Shown here one piece after another: positions 17,238-25,625 of a stretch of 64,000 nucleotides of DNA. Within the stretch, counting starts at the first letter, position 1. Every line of letters begins with the position of its first letter. This DNA comes from Yoonia litorea (GTDB lineage Bacteria; Pseudomonadota; Alphaproteobacteria; Rhodobacterales; Rhodobacteraceae): NCBI RefSeq assembly GCF_900114675.1, contig NZ_FOZM01000003.1, positions 1 through 64,000 of the forward strand, given 5' to 3'. The translations under genes and the position numbers were made by a program. The notes beneath the pieces were generated by a model. The model was given only the letters and a program-made list of their open reading frames with translations. It did no database searches and was not told the DNA's origin.

Positions 17238-18623
17238 CTAAAGCGCGATGTCGTCTTTCGGCAATTGCACCATGAAAACAGTCCCTGTTTCGTCGGTTCT
17301 TTGCAGCTCAAGCCGCCCCCCGTGTCCGCGGACGAGATCGGCGGCAATCACCAGACCAAGCCCCGACCCTCCCTTACGTGCGCCACCCTGAAACGGCTGA
17401 AACAGATATTCTTGTGCCTTTTTCGGCAGCCCCGGACCGGTGTCTGTGATGGTCAGGCGCCAGCTTTGATCGTCTTCGGTGGCCTGAATGCAAATCTCGC
17501 CGGGTTTTCCTGTAGCCATGATGGCCTGCCGCGCATTGCGCACAAGGTTGAAGATGACGCGGTAAAGCTGCTCGCCGTCGGCGCGCATTGTCATGGATGC
17601 AGGAATATCCTCAGAGAAGGAGATTTCGTCGTCACCCGCCGCGAGCCGTTCGCTGTCGATGACTTCGGCGACAATCTTGGCGATGTTCACGCGCGTCAGC
17701 GATGGAGCCGGTTCGTCGACCCGTCCGAATGCCAGCGTCGTTTCGCAAAGGTTGACGGCCCGCGTGATGGAGTTGACCAGCTTTGGTGCCATCCTCTTGA
17801 CCAATGGATCATCTGAGGACTCAATCCGGTCGGTGAAAAGCTGCGCCGATGTCAGGATATTCCGAAGGTCATGGCTGACTTTGGCGACAGCGCCGCCAAG
17901 CTGTGCCAGACGCTCCTTTTGCTTGAGCGCGCCGGTCAGCTGGGTCTGCATCATCTGCAAGGACTCTTCGGCGTCGCGTAGTTCACGGACGCTGGCGGTC
18001 GGTGTGATGATCTGCCTGGCGTCCTCTGGCGAGCGGGCATAGGCCTGCATGTGTGTGACAACACCTTTGATCGGGCGGACCAGCAGGATCTGGACCGCCA
18101 CAAACAACAGGCTTGCCGTAATGATCGAAATGGCCGCAGACAGCAGCAGGATATTCCACCCATACGCCAAAAGAGCATGCCGCAACGGCATCTCATCCAT
18201 GGTGACCTCGATCAGCAGTCCGCCTTCCCGCACTGGATCACCGATCACTCGGATAATCCGGTTCTCGTTGAGAAAGAGCGTTCTGAGGGCATCCATAATC
18301 AACGTCGCACCGCTGGGATCGCGCAAATCATAGGTTTCGGCGATGGGTGAGGGCAGTGGCGAGGAAAGGGCAAGTTGCCTGACCTGATCGCGTCTGAGCA
18401 CGACGTTGTAGACTTCGGCATTGCGCAGAAGTTCGGACTCAAGCGCGGGCGAAATCATATCGTCGGCTTCCAAAGCCAGCGACGCAATCTGAGCCCGCTC
18501 TAGGCGCGCAAGCAGGTAGTCCTCACGAAACCGCGCGACAGAAGGAACAAAGATAAAAATCTCTGCCAACATCACGAAGATGATCGTGAGGATAAGAAAG
18601 CGACCTGAAAGTGAGTTGGTCAT
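17238..18623 (-). CDS. Membrane sensor histidine kinase (orphan)
   Basis: A protein of 461 residues. Membrane helix 1 is near residues 8-27, a periplasmic sensor of about 125 residues follows, helix 2 is near 155-182, then a HAMP-like linker. The phospho-acceptor is His251 in KVSHDLRNILTSAQ. The ATPase domain shows N-box FNLVRNARQAI, G1 DTGPGLP and G2 GGSGLGL. No response regulator lies next to it, and the genes on both sides are unrelated, so the partner is elsewhere. The signal is unknown. GCGAGGGA precedes the ATG. The gene after it is a tRNA on the same strand. Confidence 0.88.
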   Translation of the reverse strand: MTNSLSGRFLILTIIFVMLAEIFIFVPSVARFREDYLLARLERAQIASLALEADDMISPALESELLRNAEVYNVVLRRDQVRQLALSSPLPSPIAETYDLRDPSGATLIMDALRTLFLNENRIIRVIGDPVREGGLLIEVTMDEMPLRHALLAYGWNILLLSAAISIITASLLFVAVQILLVRPIKGVVTHMQAYARSPEDARQIITPTASVRELRDAEESLQMMQTQLTGALKQKERLAQLGGAVAKVSHDLRNILTSAQLFTDRIESSDDPLVKRMAPKLVNSITRAVNLCETTLAFGRVDEPAPSLTRVNIAKIVAEVIDSERLAAGDDEISFSEDIPASMTMRADGEQLYRVIFNLVRNARQAIMATGKPGEICIQATEDDQSWRLTITDTGPGLPKKAQEYLFQPFQGGARKGGSGLGLVIAADLVRGHGGRLELQRTDETGTVFMVQLPKDDIAL

Positions 18624-18642
18624 TGTCCCTCGCGCTAAGGAC

Positions 18643-20061
18643 TTAGGGCAACCAGCGCTGCACCAGTCCTACAACCCGTTTTACGGTTGGGTTGTCAAAA
18701 AGTCTTGGACTAAAGTAAGCGCCGGCTGCGCGTTTGTTAACCTCACTCACGGTCGGGTAGGGCACAACGGTGTTGGCGATGGCTGACATCTTCATCTTGT
18801 TGGCGATTGCCATCGCCCACATGCTGATCAACTCTCCTGCCATATGGCCTGCAATCGACGCCCCCACCGGCTTGCCCTTCACGACCATCACCTTGATCAG
18901 CCCCTTAGTTTTGCGTTCTGCAATCAGACGATCATTGTGGTGAAATTCGAAGCGCACGACCTCGACGGCCGATCCATGCTTTTTCTTTGCCTGAGCTTCG
19001 GTCAGACCGACCTGCGCCAGTTCGGGATCGGTGTAAGTTGCCCACGGGATATGGTCTGTGCGCTGCTTTGACGGAAGGCCAAACAGCATTGAGCGGATCA
19101 AGACGCCTGCATGATAGCCTGCCACATGAGTAAACTGCAGGCCTCCGGCCACGTCGCCAGCGGCATAGACTTTTTTGTTGGTCACCGACCGCAAGTCAGA
19201 TCCAACCTTGAGGCCAGAGCGGTCGTAAGCCACGCCACCTGTTTCAAGATCGAGCTTGTCGACATTCACCTTGCGCCCGACAGCAATAAGCAAATGCGAC
19301 CCCGTGAATTCACCTTTTGGCGTATGCACCGTGACTTCGCCGTCTTTGCCGCTGATCTTTTCCGCTTGGGCCTCTTCTACAATATCGATGCCCTCAGACT
19401 TGAGGTTGTCGAGCACGATTGCCGCCATCTCCGGGTCATCTTTACCGAAGGCTTTGGCACCTTCGATCACGGTGACCTCACATCCCAAACGGCGGTGCGC
19501 CTGTGCCATCTCCATGCCGATTGGCCCGCCCCCGATGATGATCAAGTGCTTTGGGCGTTCGCGTAGATCAAATATGTTCTCGTTGGTGTAGTGGGGTACG
19601 CCGTCCAGCCCGGGAATGGGCGGAACGAACGGCCCTGAGCCTGTCGCCACAACAAAGCGGCGTGCTTCAATGACTGTATCGCCTGCCTGCACCTCGGTCC
19701 TGGAGATGAAGCGACCGTATTTCGATATGACATGCACGCCCAGACCTTCGAAGCGTTCGACGCTATCAACCGGGGCAATCTGAGCGATCACATCGTGCAC
19801 ATGATCCTTGGCTGCGGCGTAATCGATTGTCGGGGACACATTGCCGACCCCGTAAACCGCTCCGTGGTTCATCGCGTGCGCCTGTTTGGCACTGGCAATC
19901 AGTGCTTTGGAAGGAACACAGCCATAGTTCAGGCAATCGCCGCCCATCTTGTGCCCTTCCAGAAGGACCACTTTGGCCCCCATCTGGACCGCGCCTGCCG
20001 CGATGGACAAACCACCGGAGCCGCCACCTATGACACAGATATCAGTTTTTATGCGGTTCAT
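18643..20061 (-). CDS. FAD-dependent pyridine nucleotide-disulfide oxidoreductase (mercuric-reductase-like)
   Basis: A flavoprotein of 472 residues with the GGGSGG FAD motif near residue 12 and the redox pair Cys43/Cys48 in GGDCLNYGCVPSKAL. The NADH motif GGGPIGMEMA and the C-terminal dimerisation domain follow. It resembles MerA and dihydrolipoamide dehydrogenase, but it has no N-terminal MerT-like metal domain and no C-terminal Cys pair of MerA. Mercury reduction is therefore unlikely. It starts 3 bases after the TVP38/TMEM64 gene stop, a frequent pair in proteobacteria whose substrate is not known to me. Confidence 0.85.
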   Translation of the reverse strand: MNRIKTDICVIGGGSGGLSIAAGAVQMGAKVVLLEGHKMGGDCLNYGCVPSKALIASAKQAHAMNHGAVYGVGNVSPTIDYAAAKDHVHDVIAQIAPVDSVERFEGLGVHVISKYGRFISRTEVQAGDTVIEARRFVVATGSGPFVPPIPGLDGVPHYTNENIFDLRERPKHLIIIGGGPIGMEMAQAHRRLGCEVTVIEGAKAFGKDDPEMAAIVLDNLKSEGIDIVEEAQAEKISGKDGEVTVHTPKGEFTGSHLLIAVGRKVNVDKLDLETGGVAYDRSGLKVGSDLRSVTNKKVYAAGDVAGGLQFTHVAGYHAGVLIRSMLFGLPSKQRTDHIPWATYTDPELAQVGLTEAQAKKKHGSAVEVVRFEFHHNDRLIAERKTKGLIKVMVVKGKPVGASIAGHMAGELISMWAMAIANKMKMSAIANTVVPYPTVSEVNKRAAGAYFSPRLFDNPTVKRVVGLVQRWLP

Positions 20062-20064
20062 AAT

Positions 20065-20796
20065 TCAGAGACCTTTCTTGCCACGAATGGCCTTGAGGAG
20101 AATGGGAAGCGCCGCCAGAACGCAAAGTCCGATGATTGGGAAAATGATCTGGGGCTCGAAAATAATGCCAAGGTTCGGGGTCTCACCGCGGGCAAAGACT
20201 TCGCCCAGACCTGCGCCGACGGATGTGTAGACGACGGTCCCGGGGATAATGCCGATGAAAGTCGAGACCACAAAGCGGTAGAGCGGCACTTCAAGAAACG
20301 AGGGGATCAGGTTGGCCAGAAAAAATGGCACCGCTGGCACCAGCCGGATCAGAAACAGCATCGACCACTGGTTTTCATCAATTCCGTCTTTGATCTTTTT
20401 GACGGTCCCGTCAGAGCCTTCCAGTTTTTTGCCAAGGCTTTCACCGAACCCCCAGCGCGCGGCCAGAAAGATCGCTGTGGCACCGATTGTCGCACCGAGC
20501 ACGTTGAAAAGCGCGCCGGGGAAGGTCGCAAAAAGAAACCCGCCAGTCAGCGTTGCGATGGTGGCGCCAGGCAGGGAAAAAGCAACAATCACAACGTAAG
20601 CTGCGATAAAGACAAGGACAGTGACAAGATAGTTGTCATCCCGGAACCCGATCAGCGCCTCGCGGTTCTCCGCCAAGGCCTCAAATGTGAGGTAGTCACG
20701 AAGAAAGAAAGCCCCAAGCAGGGCCACGATCCCGATGATGATGAGAGGGAGCTTCTTGAGGATTGGGTTTCGCGGGGCGTCGGTCATATCAGTCAT
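20065..20796 (-). CDS. TVP38/TMEM64 (VTT/DedA-related) membrane protein
   Basis: An inner-membrane protein of 243 residues with about five or six hydrophobic segments. It carries the family core, seen as FSLPGATIATLTGGFLF, then GATIGATAIFLAARWGFGES, and RLVPAVPFFLANLIPSF with the conserved arginine. Family members are proposed to act in lipid scrambling or proton-coupled transport. It lies directly before the disulfide reductase in one operon. I chose the ATG at 20796. A TTG at 20808 would add four residues, and an ATG at 20787 is a further option. Confidence 0.85.
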   Translation of the reverse strand: MTDMTDAPRNPILKKLPLIIIGIVALLGAFFLRDYLTFEALAENREALIGFRDDNYLVTVLVFIAAYVVIVAFSLPGATIATLTGGFLFATFPGALFNVLGATIGATAIFLAARWGFGESLGKKLEGSDGTVKKIKDGIDENQWSMLFLIRLVPAVPFFLANLIPSFLEVPLYRFVVSTFIGIIPGTVVYTSVGAGLGEVFARGETPNLGIIFEPQIIFPIIGLCVLAALPILLKAIRGKKGL

Positions 20797-20986
20797 TTCT
20801 CGGTCCAATAGGGTCTCTTGCGTTGCAGGATAGATGGACCCAACACTGCTTTCGCGATAGCCACATCACAGCGCATTGATACAAAGCCGCCCAGATGTTT
20901 CAGTTTGGCGGGTTTCGGATGTGATGATTGAAACATTTGGGAGCGATGAAATCTTCCATTGTTGCATTTTCGGCGCTGTCGGTGCG

Positions 20987-21015
20987 TTGACACGCGGCAA
21001 TGCCCCCTCTAAAGG
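20987..21015 (+). promoter_or_regulatory. Promoter of rpmH-rnpA-yidD
   Basis: TTGACA at 20987-20992, a 17-base spacer, then TAAAGG at 21010-21015. The -35 box is perfect. It lies in the 290-base gap before rpmH, leaving a leader of about 65 bases. Nothing else in that gap looks like a gene. Confidence 0.6.
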
Positions 21016-21087
21016 ACGGGTCTGAATTGTCATTTGGCTTCGAATCCCTGTTCAGGCGGGTTTGGCCTATCAACCGGAGAGCTTGCT

Positions 21088-21222
21088 ATGAAGCGCACGT
21101 TCCAACCATCAAATCGCGTTCGTAAGAACCGTCACGGATTCCGCGCCCGTATGGCGACGAAGTCCGGCCGCAAGATCATCAACGCACGCCGCGCTAAAGG
21201 CCGTGCAAAGTTGAGCGCGTAA
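21088..21222 (+). CDS. rpmH: 50S ribosomal protein L34
   Basis: A basic protein of 44 residues, [19 protein letters not shown] at its start, the standard L34 sequence of the large ribosomal subunit. The ATG at 21088 is the family start. Reading upstream adds 18 unrelated residues. It is followed after 23 bases by rnpA, the order seen in most bacteria. Confidence 0.97.
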   Translation: MKRTFQPSNRVRKNRHGFRARMATKSGRKIINARRAKGRAKLSA

Positions 21223-21245
21223 GCGCCCGCTTCTTGTTGACTGCT

Positions 21246-21620
21246 ATGGAACCGCCGGTGGCGCCAGAGAACGGCCCGCCGGCGGTTTCTTTATGCGTGC
21301 TGACCAAGCGCGCAGACTTCGTTCGCGCCAGCCATGCGCGCCGTTTCGGGACGCAAGGCTTCAACCTGCAAGCCCGTAAACGGGCCGAAGGCGAGGCAAG
21401 CGGCATTCGCGTCGGTTTCACTTGTTCCAAGAAGGTCGGTAATGCCGTTGCCCGCAACCGCGCCAAACGCCGCCTGCGCGCAATCGCGCGCGAGATTTTG
21501 CCTCAATCGGGTCGCGACGGCTGGGATTACGTTCTTGTAGGTCGCAAAGAGACGACTGCATCCCTACCTTTTGATCAGCTGCTGGCCGATCTGCGCCGGG
21601 CGTTGCAAAAGGTCCACTGA
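21246..21620 (+). CDS. rnpA: Ribonuclease P protein component
   Basis: The protein subunit that helps the RNase P RNA trim tRNA 5' ends, 124 residues from the ATG at 21246. The RNase P core motif is seen as [18 protein letters not shown], preceded by [12 protein letters not shown] at 21234 could extend it by four residues. Its TGA overlaps the yidD ATG (TGATG), so the two are probably translated together. Confidence 0.95.
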   Translation: MEPPVAPENGPPAVSLCVLTKRADFVRASHARRFGTQGFNLQARKRAEGEASGIRVGFTCSKKVGNAVARNRAKRRLRAIAREILPQSGRDGWDYVLVGRKETTASLPFDQLLADLRRALQKVH

Positions 21621-21841
21621 TGACTCCATTTGCCTATATCGTGTCTTTGCCGGTGCGCGCCTACCGTGTCGTGCTCTCCCCATGGATCGGAATGAGTTGC
21701 CGCTACCAGCCGACCTGTTCGGCCTATTCGCTTGAGGCATTGGAGAAACATGGTGCGATCAAAGGCACCTACCTGAGCGTGCGGCGGATCATGCGGTGCC
21801 ATCCTTGGGGCGGATCGGGAATCGATAACGTCCCGGATTAG
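21620..21841 (+). CDS. yidD: Membrane protein insertion efficiency factor
   Basis: A small YidD-family protein of 73 residues. The conserved Cys-rich block [15 protein letters not shown] and the later [15 protein letters not shown] are both present. It helps the insertion of inner-membrane proteins with YidC. Here yidC does not follow. A minus-strand DUF924 gene comes next, so the usual rpmH-rnpA-yidD-yidC string is split. Confidence 0.95.
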   Translation: MTPFAYIVSLPVRAYRVVLSPWIGMSCRYQPTCSAYSLEALEKHGAIKGTYLSVRRIMRCHPWGGSGIDNVPD

Positions 21842-21908
21842 GTAGGTCATTTGCTTTTTGCAGCGAACGGCGAGTCTGAGCCCAGAGTTTCCAATGCTGC
21901 AGGATGCA

Positions 21909-22538
21909 TTAAGGTCCTTTCTTGGGAAGATGTGGAAAATCACCAGCAGAAATATAGAGCTCTTCTTCGGGGGTCGAGTGTCGCGAAAGAATGTCATTGC
22001 GATGAGGGTGCCTCCCGTACGTTGCAATGATCTTTTTGACCTTTAGATGTTGCGCCCGAAGGCGTGGACCACTTTCGCAAAGTTGATCTGGCAGCTTTCT
22101 AATGACCAGTTCGACAGTATCATCCAGCATACGCATCCGCGCTAGGTGTTCCGGCCCCTCACAATGTGCAATCGCAATGTAAAAGAACATCATTTCCCAC
22201 GGCTGGAGACATGCAAAGTGCCCGTTTGCCATGCCTTCCAAAGCAAGTCGTGCGGCCTTGATGTCTTGCGCATATGCTGCGGGCGTGTCGCGCCACAAAG
22301 AGCGCGGGAACTGATCCAAAGCAATTATCAGGGCGAGCCGCCCGCGGGGTGTTTCGGCCCAGTGATCGAGTTGGCCGGATGCTGCCGCTTGGGTGAGGTC
22401 GGCGAACTTTGAAATGATCGCATCGTCCATCCCGCCTTGCATACGCTCTGACCAAAACGCTGCATATGTCTCGGGCGCGTTTTGATGACCGGTGTCAGGA
22501 AACCAGAAATCGAGAACGTCAGTTGGTAAGAAACTCAT
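21909..22538 (-). CDS. DUF924 family protein
   Basis: A helical protein of 209 residues with the DUF924 marks: DVLDFWFPD at the start, FPRSLWRDTPAAYA in the middle, and FFYIAIAHCE after it. The fold is TPR-like. No enzymatic role is established. I chose the ATG at 22538, which has AAAGGATG before it and a family-like start, over the ATG at 22559. A small protein gene lies 30 bases upstream on the same strand, probably in the same unit. Confidence 0.85.
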   Translation of the reverse strand: MSFLPTDVLDFWFPDTGHQNAPETYAAFWSERMQGGMDDAIISKFADLTQAAASGQLDHWAETPRGRLALIIALDQFPRSLWRDTPAAYAQDIKAARLALEGMANGHFACLQPWEMMFFYIAIAHCEGPEHLARMRMLDDTVELVIRKLPDQLCESGPRLRAQHLKVKKIIATYGRHPHRNDILSRHSTPEEELYISAGDFPHLPKKGP

Positions 22539-22568
22539 GGGAGATGCATCCTTTGTCATCCCAGATAT

Positions 22569-22781
22569 TCAGAATTGCTGGGGATACTGGGACATCATTG
22601 CCATGAGACCGAGGTCGCTTTGAATGGCCTCAGGGTTTTGGGCCAACAATTCGCGCAGAAAAGCGCGTTCAGCATACGCAATTTCATGTTCTGGCGTGGC
22701 GTCTGTGGCGGGGTTGGCGACAGCCCCACCGAACATCGACTTCAGAGTGGGGAGTTTGAAAGCTGGGAATGTAAGTGTCAT
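22569..22781 (-). CDS. Small hypothetical protein
   Basis: A protein of 70 residues that I do not recognise. GAGAGGAC sits at a good distance before the ATG. The sequence is rich in Ala, Pro and Met, with a predicted helix around EHEIAYAERAFLRELLAQ. There is no signal or membrane segment. It stands just before the DUF924 gene and divergent from the LysR-family gene, so the regulator may control the pair. Confidence 0.55.
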   Translation of the reverse strand: MTLTFPAFKLPTLKSMFGGAVANPATDATPEHEIAYAERAFLRELLAQNPEAIQSDLGLMAMMSQYPQQF

Positions 22782-22869
22782 TGGTCAGTCCTCTCATTGG
22801 CGTTGAATTGAGCCTAAGGACGCATGAATTTTGCTGGTATCCGCGTTGACGTTGTGCTGTTCTACAAAA

Positions 22870-23772
22870 ATGAAGAGCGTTTTTCAGAACCTTTCAGATG
22901 TGCGGGTTTTCCTTGCAGTAATGCGAGCCGGTTCCACCTTGGCGGCATCCAAGACGCTCGGGATGGCACAGCCCACTGTGGCAAGACGCATTGAAGCACT
23001 GGAACACGTGCTTAAGCTGGTTCTGTTTGATCGGAACACGCAAGGTTTTACACCTACGCAAGACGCATTGATGCTTTTGCCAAGCGCCGAAGCAGTTGAG
23101 AAAGCGGCCAAAGAATTGGATGCGACGGCGGCCCGATTGGCGTCTTCCCAATCCCGAACCATTCGGATTACTGCAGTGACGGACGCATTCAATCCTCACC
23201 TGTCGGCAATCTTAAAAGGCTTTGTCGAAAGCTACGGAAGTGTGAATTTCGAATTGATCCCAAGTGACGAGGCCATCGACATATCGGCAGGAGATGTCGA
23301 CATCGCACTTAGATGGACAAATAAGGAAATCGAGGATCCATCGTTGATTTGCCGGAATTTGGCCACCATTTCGCATTCGTTGTTTGCGTCGAAGTCTTAT
23401 ACAGCCAAATCTGATCTACCGCACTCAGTATCAGAAATGGATGGATATAAGTATCTGGTTTTTGGTGGAAATCTGGCCGTCCATCCGGTCAATAAGTGGC
23501 TGCTGCAGCGCATCAACCCGGATCAGATTGCGATGACTTGCCAAGACTTTAAGGCAATGAAAACCGCCATTCAAATGGGGGCCGGTATTGGCGTTCTCCC
23601 GACACGGTTCATGAAGAGCGACGACACGCTCGTCCACTGTATTGAGTTGCCCGACGACTTGGGATCGACGGTATGGCTGTTGGTGAATCCGTCCGCCTAC
23701 CGCCGACCTGAGGTGAAGGCGTTCACAGCATATCTTGCGCCGCGATACAGTGCGCATTTGCGAAAGAACTAG
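22870..23772 (+). CDS. LysR-family transcriptional regulator
   Basis: A regulator of 300 residues. The N-terminal winged helix is near residues 6-62 with AGSTLAASKTLGMAQPTVAR, and the substrate-binding domain follows from about residue 90. The ATG at 22870 gives the normal family start. An upstream start at 22831 adds 13 residues without family likeness. It is divergent from the small-protein/DUF924 unit, with an 88-base gap between, the usual place for LysR control. The effector is unknown. A short hairpin lies at the stop. Confidence 0.88.
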   Translation: MKSVFQNLSDVRVFLAVMRAGSTLAASKTLGMAQPTVARRIEALEHVLKLVLFDRNTQGFTPTQDALMLLPSAEAVEKAAKELDATAARLASSQSRTIRITAVTDAFNPHLSAILKGFVESYGSVNFELIPSDEAIDISAGDVDIALRWTNKEIEDPSLICRNLATISHSLFASKSYTAKSDLPHSVSEMDGYKYLVFGGNLAVHPVNKWLLQRINPDQIAMTCQDFKAMKTAIQMGAGIGVLPTRFMKSDDTLVHCIELPDDLGSTVWLLVNPSAYRRPEVKAFTAYLAPRYSAHLRKN

Positions 23773-23787
23773 GGGGTAAATCCCCTA
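23770..23787 (+). terminator. Short hairpin at the LysR gene stop
   Basis: TAGGGG and CCCCTA form a 6-base stem around GTAAAT, with the stop codon as part of the stem. No T run follows, so termination is uncertain. Confidence 0.3.
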
Positions 23788-23866
23788 AAGCAGACTTACG
23801 TGCATAGACTATCAACGGCAGCTTCGTCCCGCAAAACTGCCACTTTCAAAGTATGTCCCGCTCAGT

Positions 23867-24403
23867 TCACAACTTCTCAAACGAGATCGTCACTGTTCCG
23901 ATATCGAACCCATACCGCTTCACGTAGGCGAGGTTCAGTAGACGGTCGTCGGCCAAGAGCCACATCCAGTCGTCAAATCTGACGCGCATAGTCTCGGTCT
24001 CACCGTCAGAGCTTGGGATCGGCAGATCGATTTCGTAAACCCAGTTGAAGCGGTCGCCATCCTCAATACCACTTGCCGTTCCGATCACACCGGGGGCGGT
24101 GCCTGACCAGCTGTCCTCGCCGGTTTTGACCAGCGTCCAGATGCGCTGTTCGGTCGAGCCGTCCTCATAAACAAAATCTTCGACAAGGCGCAGCCGCTCG
24201 CCGTCCCAGTCCCCCGTGATATCGACGACAAAATTACGGCGCACGGTGCCCAAGACATCCTGAAACTGGCCATAGGCGACGAGTTCACCGTCGAAGAATT
24301 CTTCCAGATTGAGTTTGCGATCTGAAAGGACGGGGTCCTCAAGCGAAGGTTTGCCCGTACAGGCAGCAACGAACATCAGGGCAGCGGCGAGGATGAGGCG
24401 CAT
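23867..24403 (-). CDS. DUF3833-type lipoprotein
   Basis: A protein of 178 residues with a lipoprotein signal (LMFVAAC, acylated Cys at residue 15). The body fits DUF3833: [28 protein letters not shown], split here into [13 protein letters not shown] and VRRNFVVDI, with [13 protein letters not shown] and [20 protein letters not shown]. The beta-barrel-like lipid- or ligand-binding fold is inferred. The ATG at 24403 has CCGGAGAA before it. A longer reading to 24541 would bury the signal peptide and is rejected. It is divergent from ttcA. Confidence 0.82.
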   Translation of the reverse strand: MRLILAAALMFVAACTGKPSLEDPVLSDRKLNLEEFFDGELVAYGQFQDVLGTVRRNFVVDITGDWDGERLRLVEDFVYEDGSTEQRIWTLVKTGEDSWSGTAPGVIGTASGIEDGDRFNWVYEIDLPIPSSDGETETMRVRFDDWMWLLADDRLLNLAYVKRYGFDIGTVTISFEKL

Positions 24404-24492
24404 CGTTTTCTCCGGTCTTTTCCTTTGATACGCCGCGACGACATGATTGGATGCCTCTAGGCAGGCGTGTTTGGTTCTGGCATATGCGCGCC

Positions 24493-25332
24493 ATGCTTGA
24501 TGAAACCGAAATCCACCCGCTCTTCGAAGGCGCGCCGACAACGACGGAGTTCAAGAAACTCCGCAAACGCATCGTGCGCTACACCCGCGAGGCGATCGAG
24601 CAATACGGGATGATCGAACGTGACGCGAAGTGGCTCGTCTGCCTCTCAGGCGGTAAGGACAGCTACACGCTACTGGCGGCCCTCTATGAGCTGAAATGGC
24701 GCGGGTTGCTGCCTGTCGAACTGATCGCCTGCAACCTTGATCAGGGTCAGCCCGGTTTTCCGGCGACGGTGCTGCCTGACTTTCTTGAGCGGATGGGTGT
24801 GCCGCACCGTATAGAATATCAGGACACATATTCGATCGTCATGGATAAGGTGCCACAGGGTCGGACTTTCTGCGCGCTCTGTTCACGTCTGCGGCGCGGC
24901 AATCTTTACCGCATTGCGCGGGAAGAGGGATGTTCGGCCGTGGTATTGGGGCATCACAGAGATGATATCCTTGAGACCTTCTTTATGAACCTCTTCCATG
25001 GCGGACGGCTGGCCACGATGCCGCCGAAGCTGCTCAACGAGGAAGGCGATCTCTTTGTTTACCGTCCGCTCGCCCATGTGGCCGAGGTGGACTGCGAAAA
25101 ATTCGCCAAAGCCATGAACTACCCGATTATCCCATGCGACCTTTGCGGGTCTCAGGACGGGTTGCAGCGCCAACAGGTCAAGCAAATCCTCGATGGTTGG
25201 GAAAAGAACAGTCCGGGTCGCCGTCAGGTCATGTTCCGTGCCTTGATGAATGCGCGGCCATCACATCTGTTGGACCCGAAGCTGTTTGATTTTGCCGGTT
25301 TGATGCGGTCAGCGGGAACGGACAGCAATTAG
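24493..25332 (+). CDS. ttcA: tRNA 2-thiocytidine(32) synthetase
   Basis: An ATP-dependent, iron-sulfur tRNA thiolase that makes s2C32. The PP-loop SGGKDS is near residue 54. The cluster Cys pairs are seen as [11 protein letters not shown] and [20 protein letters not shown] is the family core. The start is uncertain: ATG 24493 (279 residues) gives [13 protein letters not shown], like relatives. ATG 24484 is three residues longer, and no strong ribosome binding site decides. It is divergent from the DUF3833 lipoprotein gene. Confidence 0.93.
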   Translation: MLDETEIHPLFEGAPTTTEFKKLRKRIVRYTREAIEQYGMIERDAKWLVCLSGGKDSYTLLAALYELKWRGLLPVELIACNLDQGQPGFPATVLPDFLERMGVPHRIEYQDTYSIVMDKVPQGRTFCALCSRLRRGNLYRIAREEGCSAVVLGHHRDDILETFFMNLFHGGRLATMPPKLLNEEGDLFVYRPLAHVAEVDCEKFAKAMNYPIIPCDLCGSQDGLQRQQVKQILDGWEKNSPGRRQVMFRALMNARPSHLLDPKLFDFAGLMRSAGTDSN

Positions 25333-25625
25333 CCAGCACTTGGGCTGAATTTCACTTAGAGTTTTGCAACTTGAGGCGCAGTCTTCACTTTGCGCTGGCT
25401 TGTGCTCGACGCGCTCCGATTGTGGCAACACTAAGGATTGCGGATGCGAGATGGCTTCCCACCCTGCTCAAATGCCAACAAAATAAGGCTTTCTGGATTG
25501 TTGCGGGAATCTACACAGTCATCTTGAAATTCGGCTATTCACCCAAGTTTTGCCAGCTTTCGATGTTCTAGTGTGAATCAAGCTATACCGAATAGCATCG
25601 ACAGATTGCTGGAGCCGAGAAGAAA
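25333..25625. other. Intergenic region before the PstS-like/OmpA-like gene
   Basis: A 293-base gap, somewhat richer in A+T than its neighbours. A 66-codon open frame in it starts at a non-ATG codon, lacks a ribosome binding site and has unusual composition, so I do not call it. The stretch probably holds the promoter of the following gene. I see no clear repeat or RNA. Confidence 0.4.

Noticed and set aside
18643..20061. Mercuric reductase and a mer resistance island
   Set aside because: The N-terminal metal domain and the C-terminal Cys pair are missing, and there are no merR, merT or merP genes nearby.
25371..25571. Possible 66-residue protein before the PstS-like/OmpA-like gene
   Set aside because: Non-ATG start, no ribosome binding site, composition unlike neighbours, and no likely fold.
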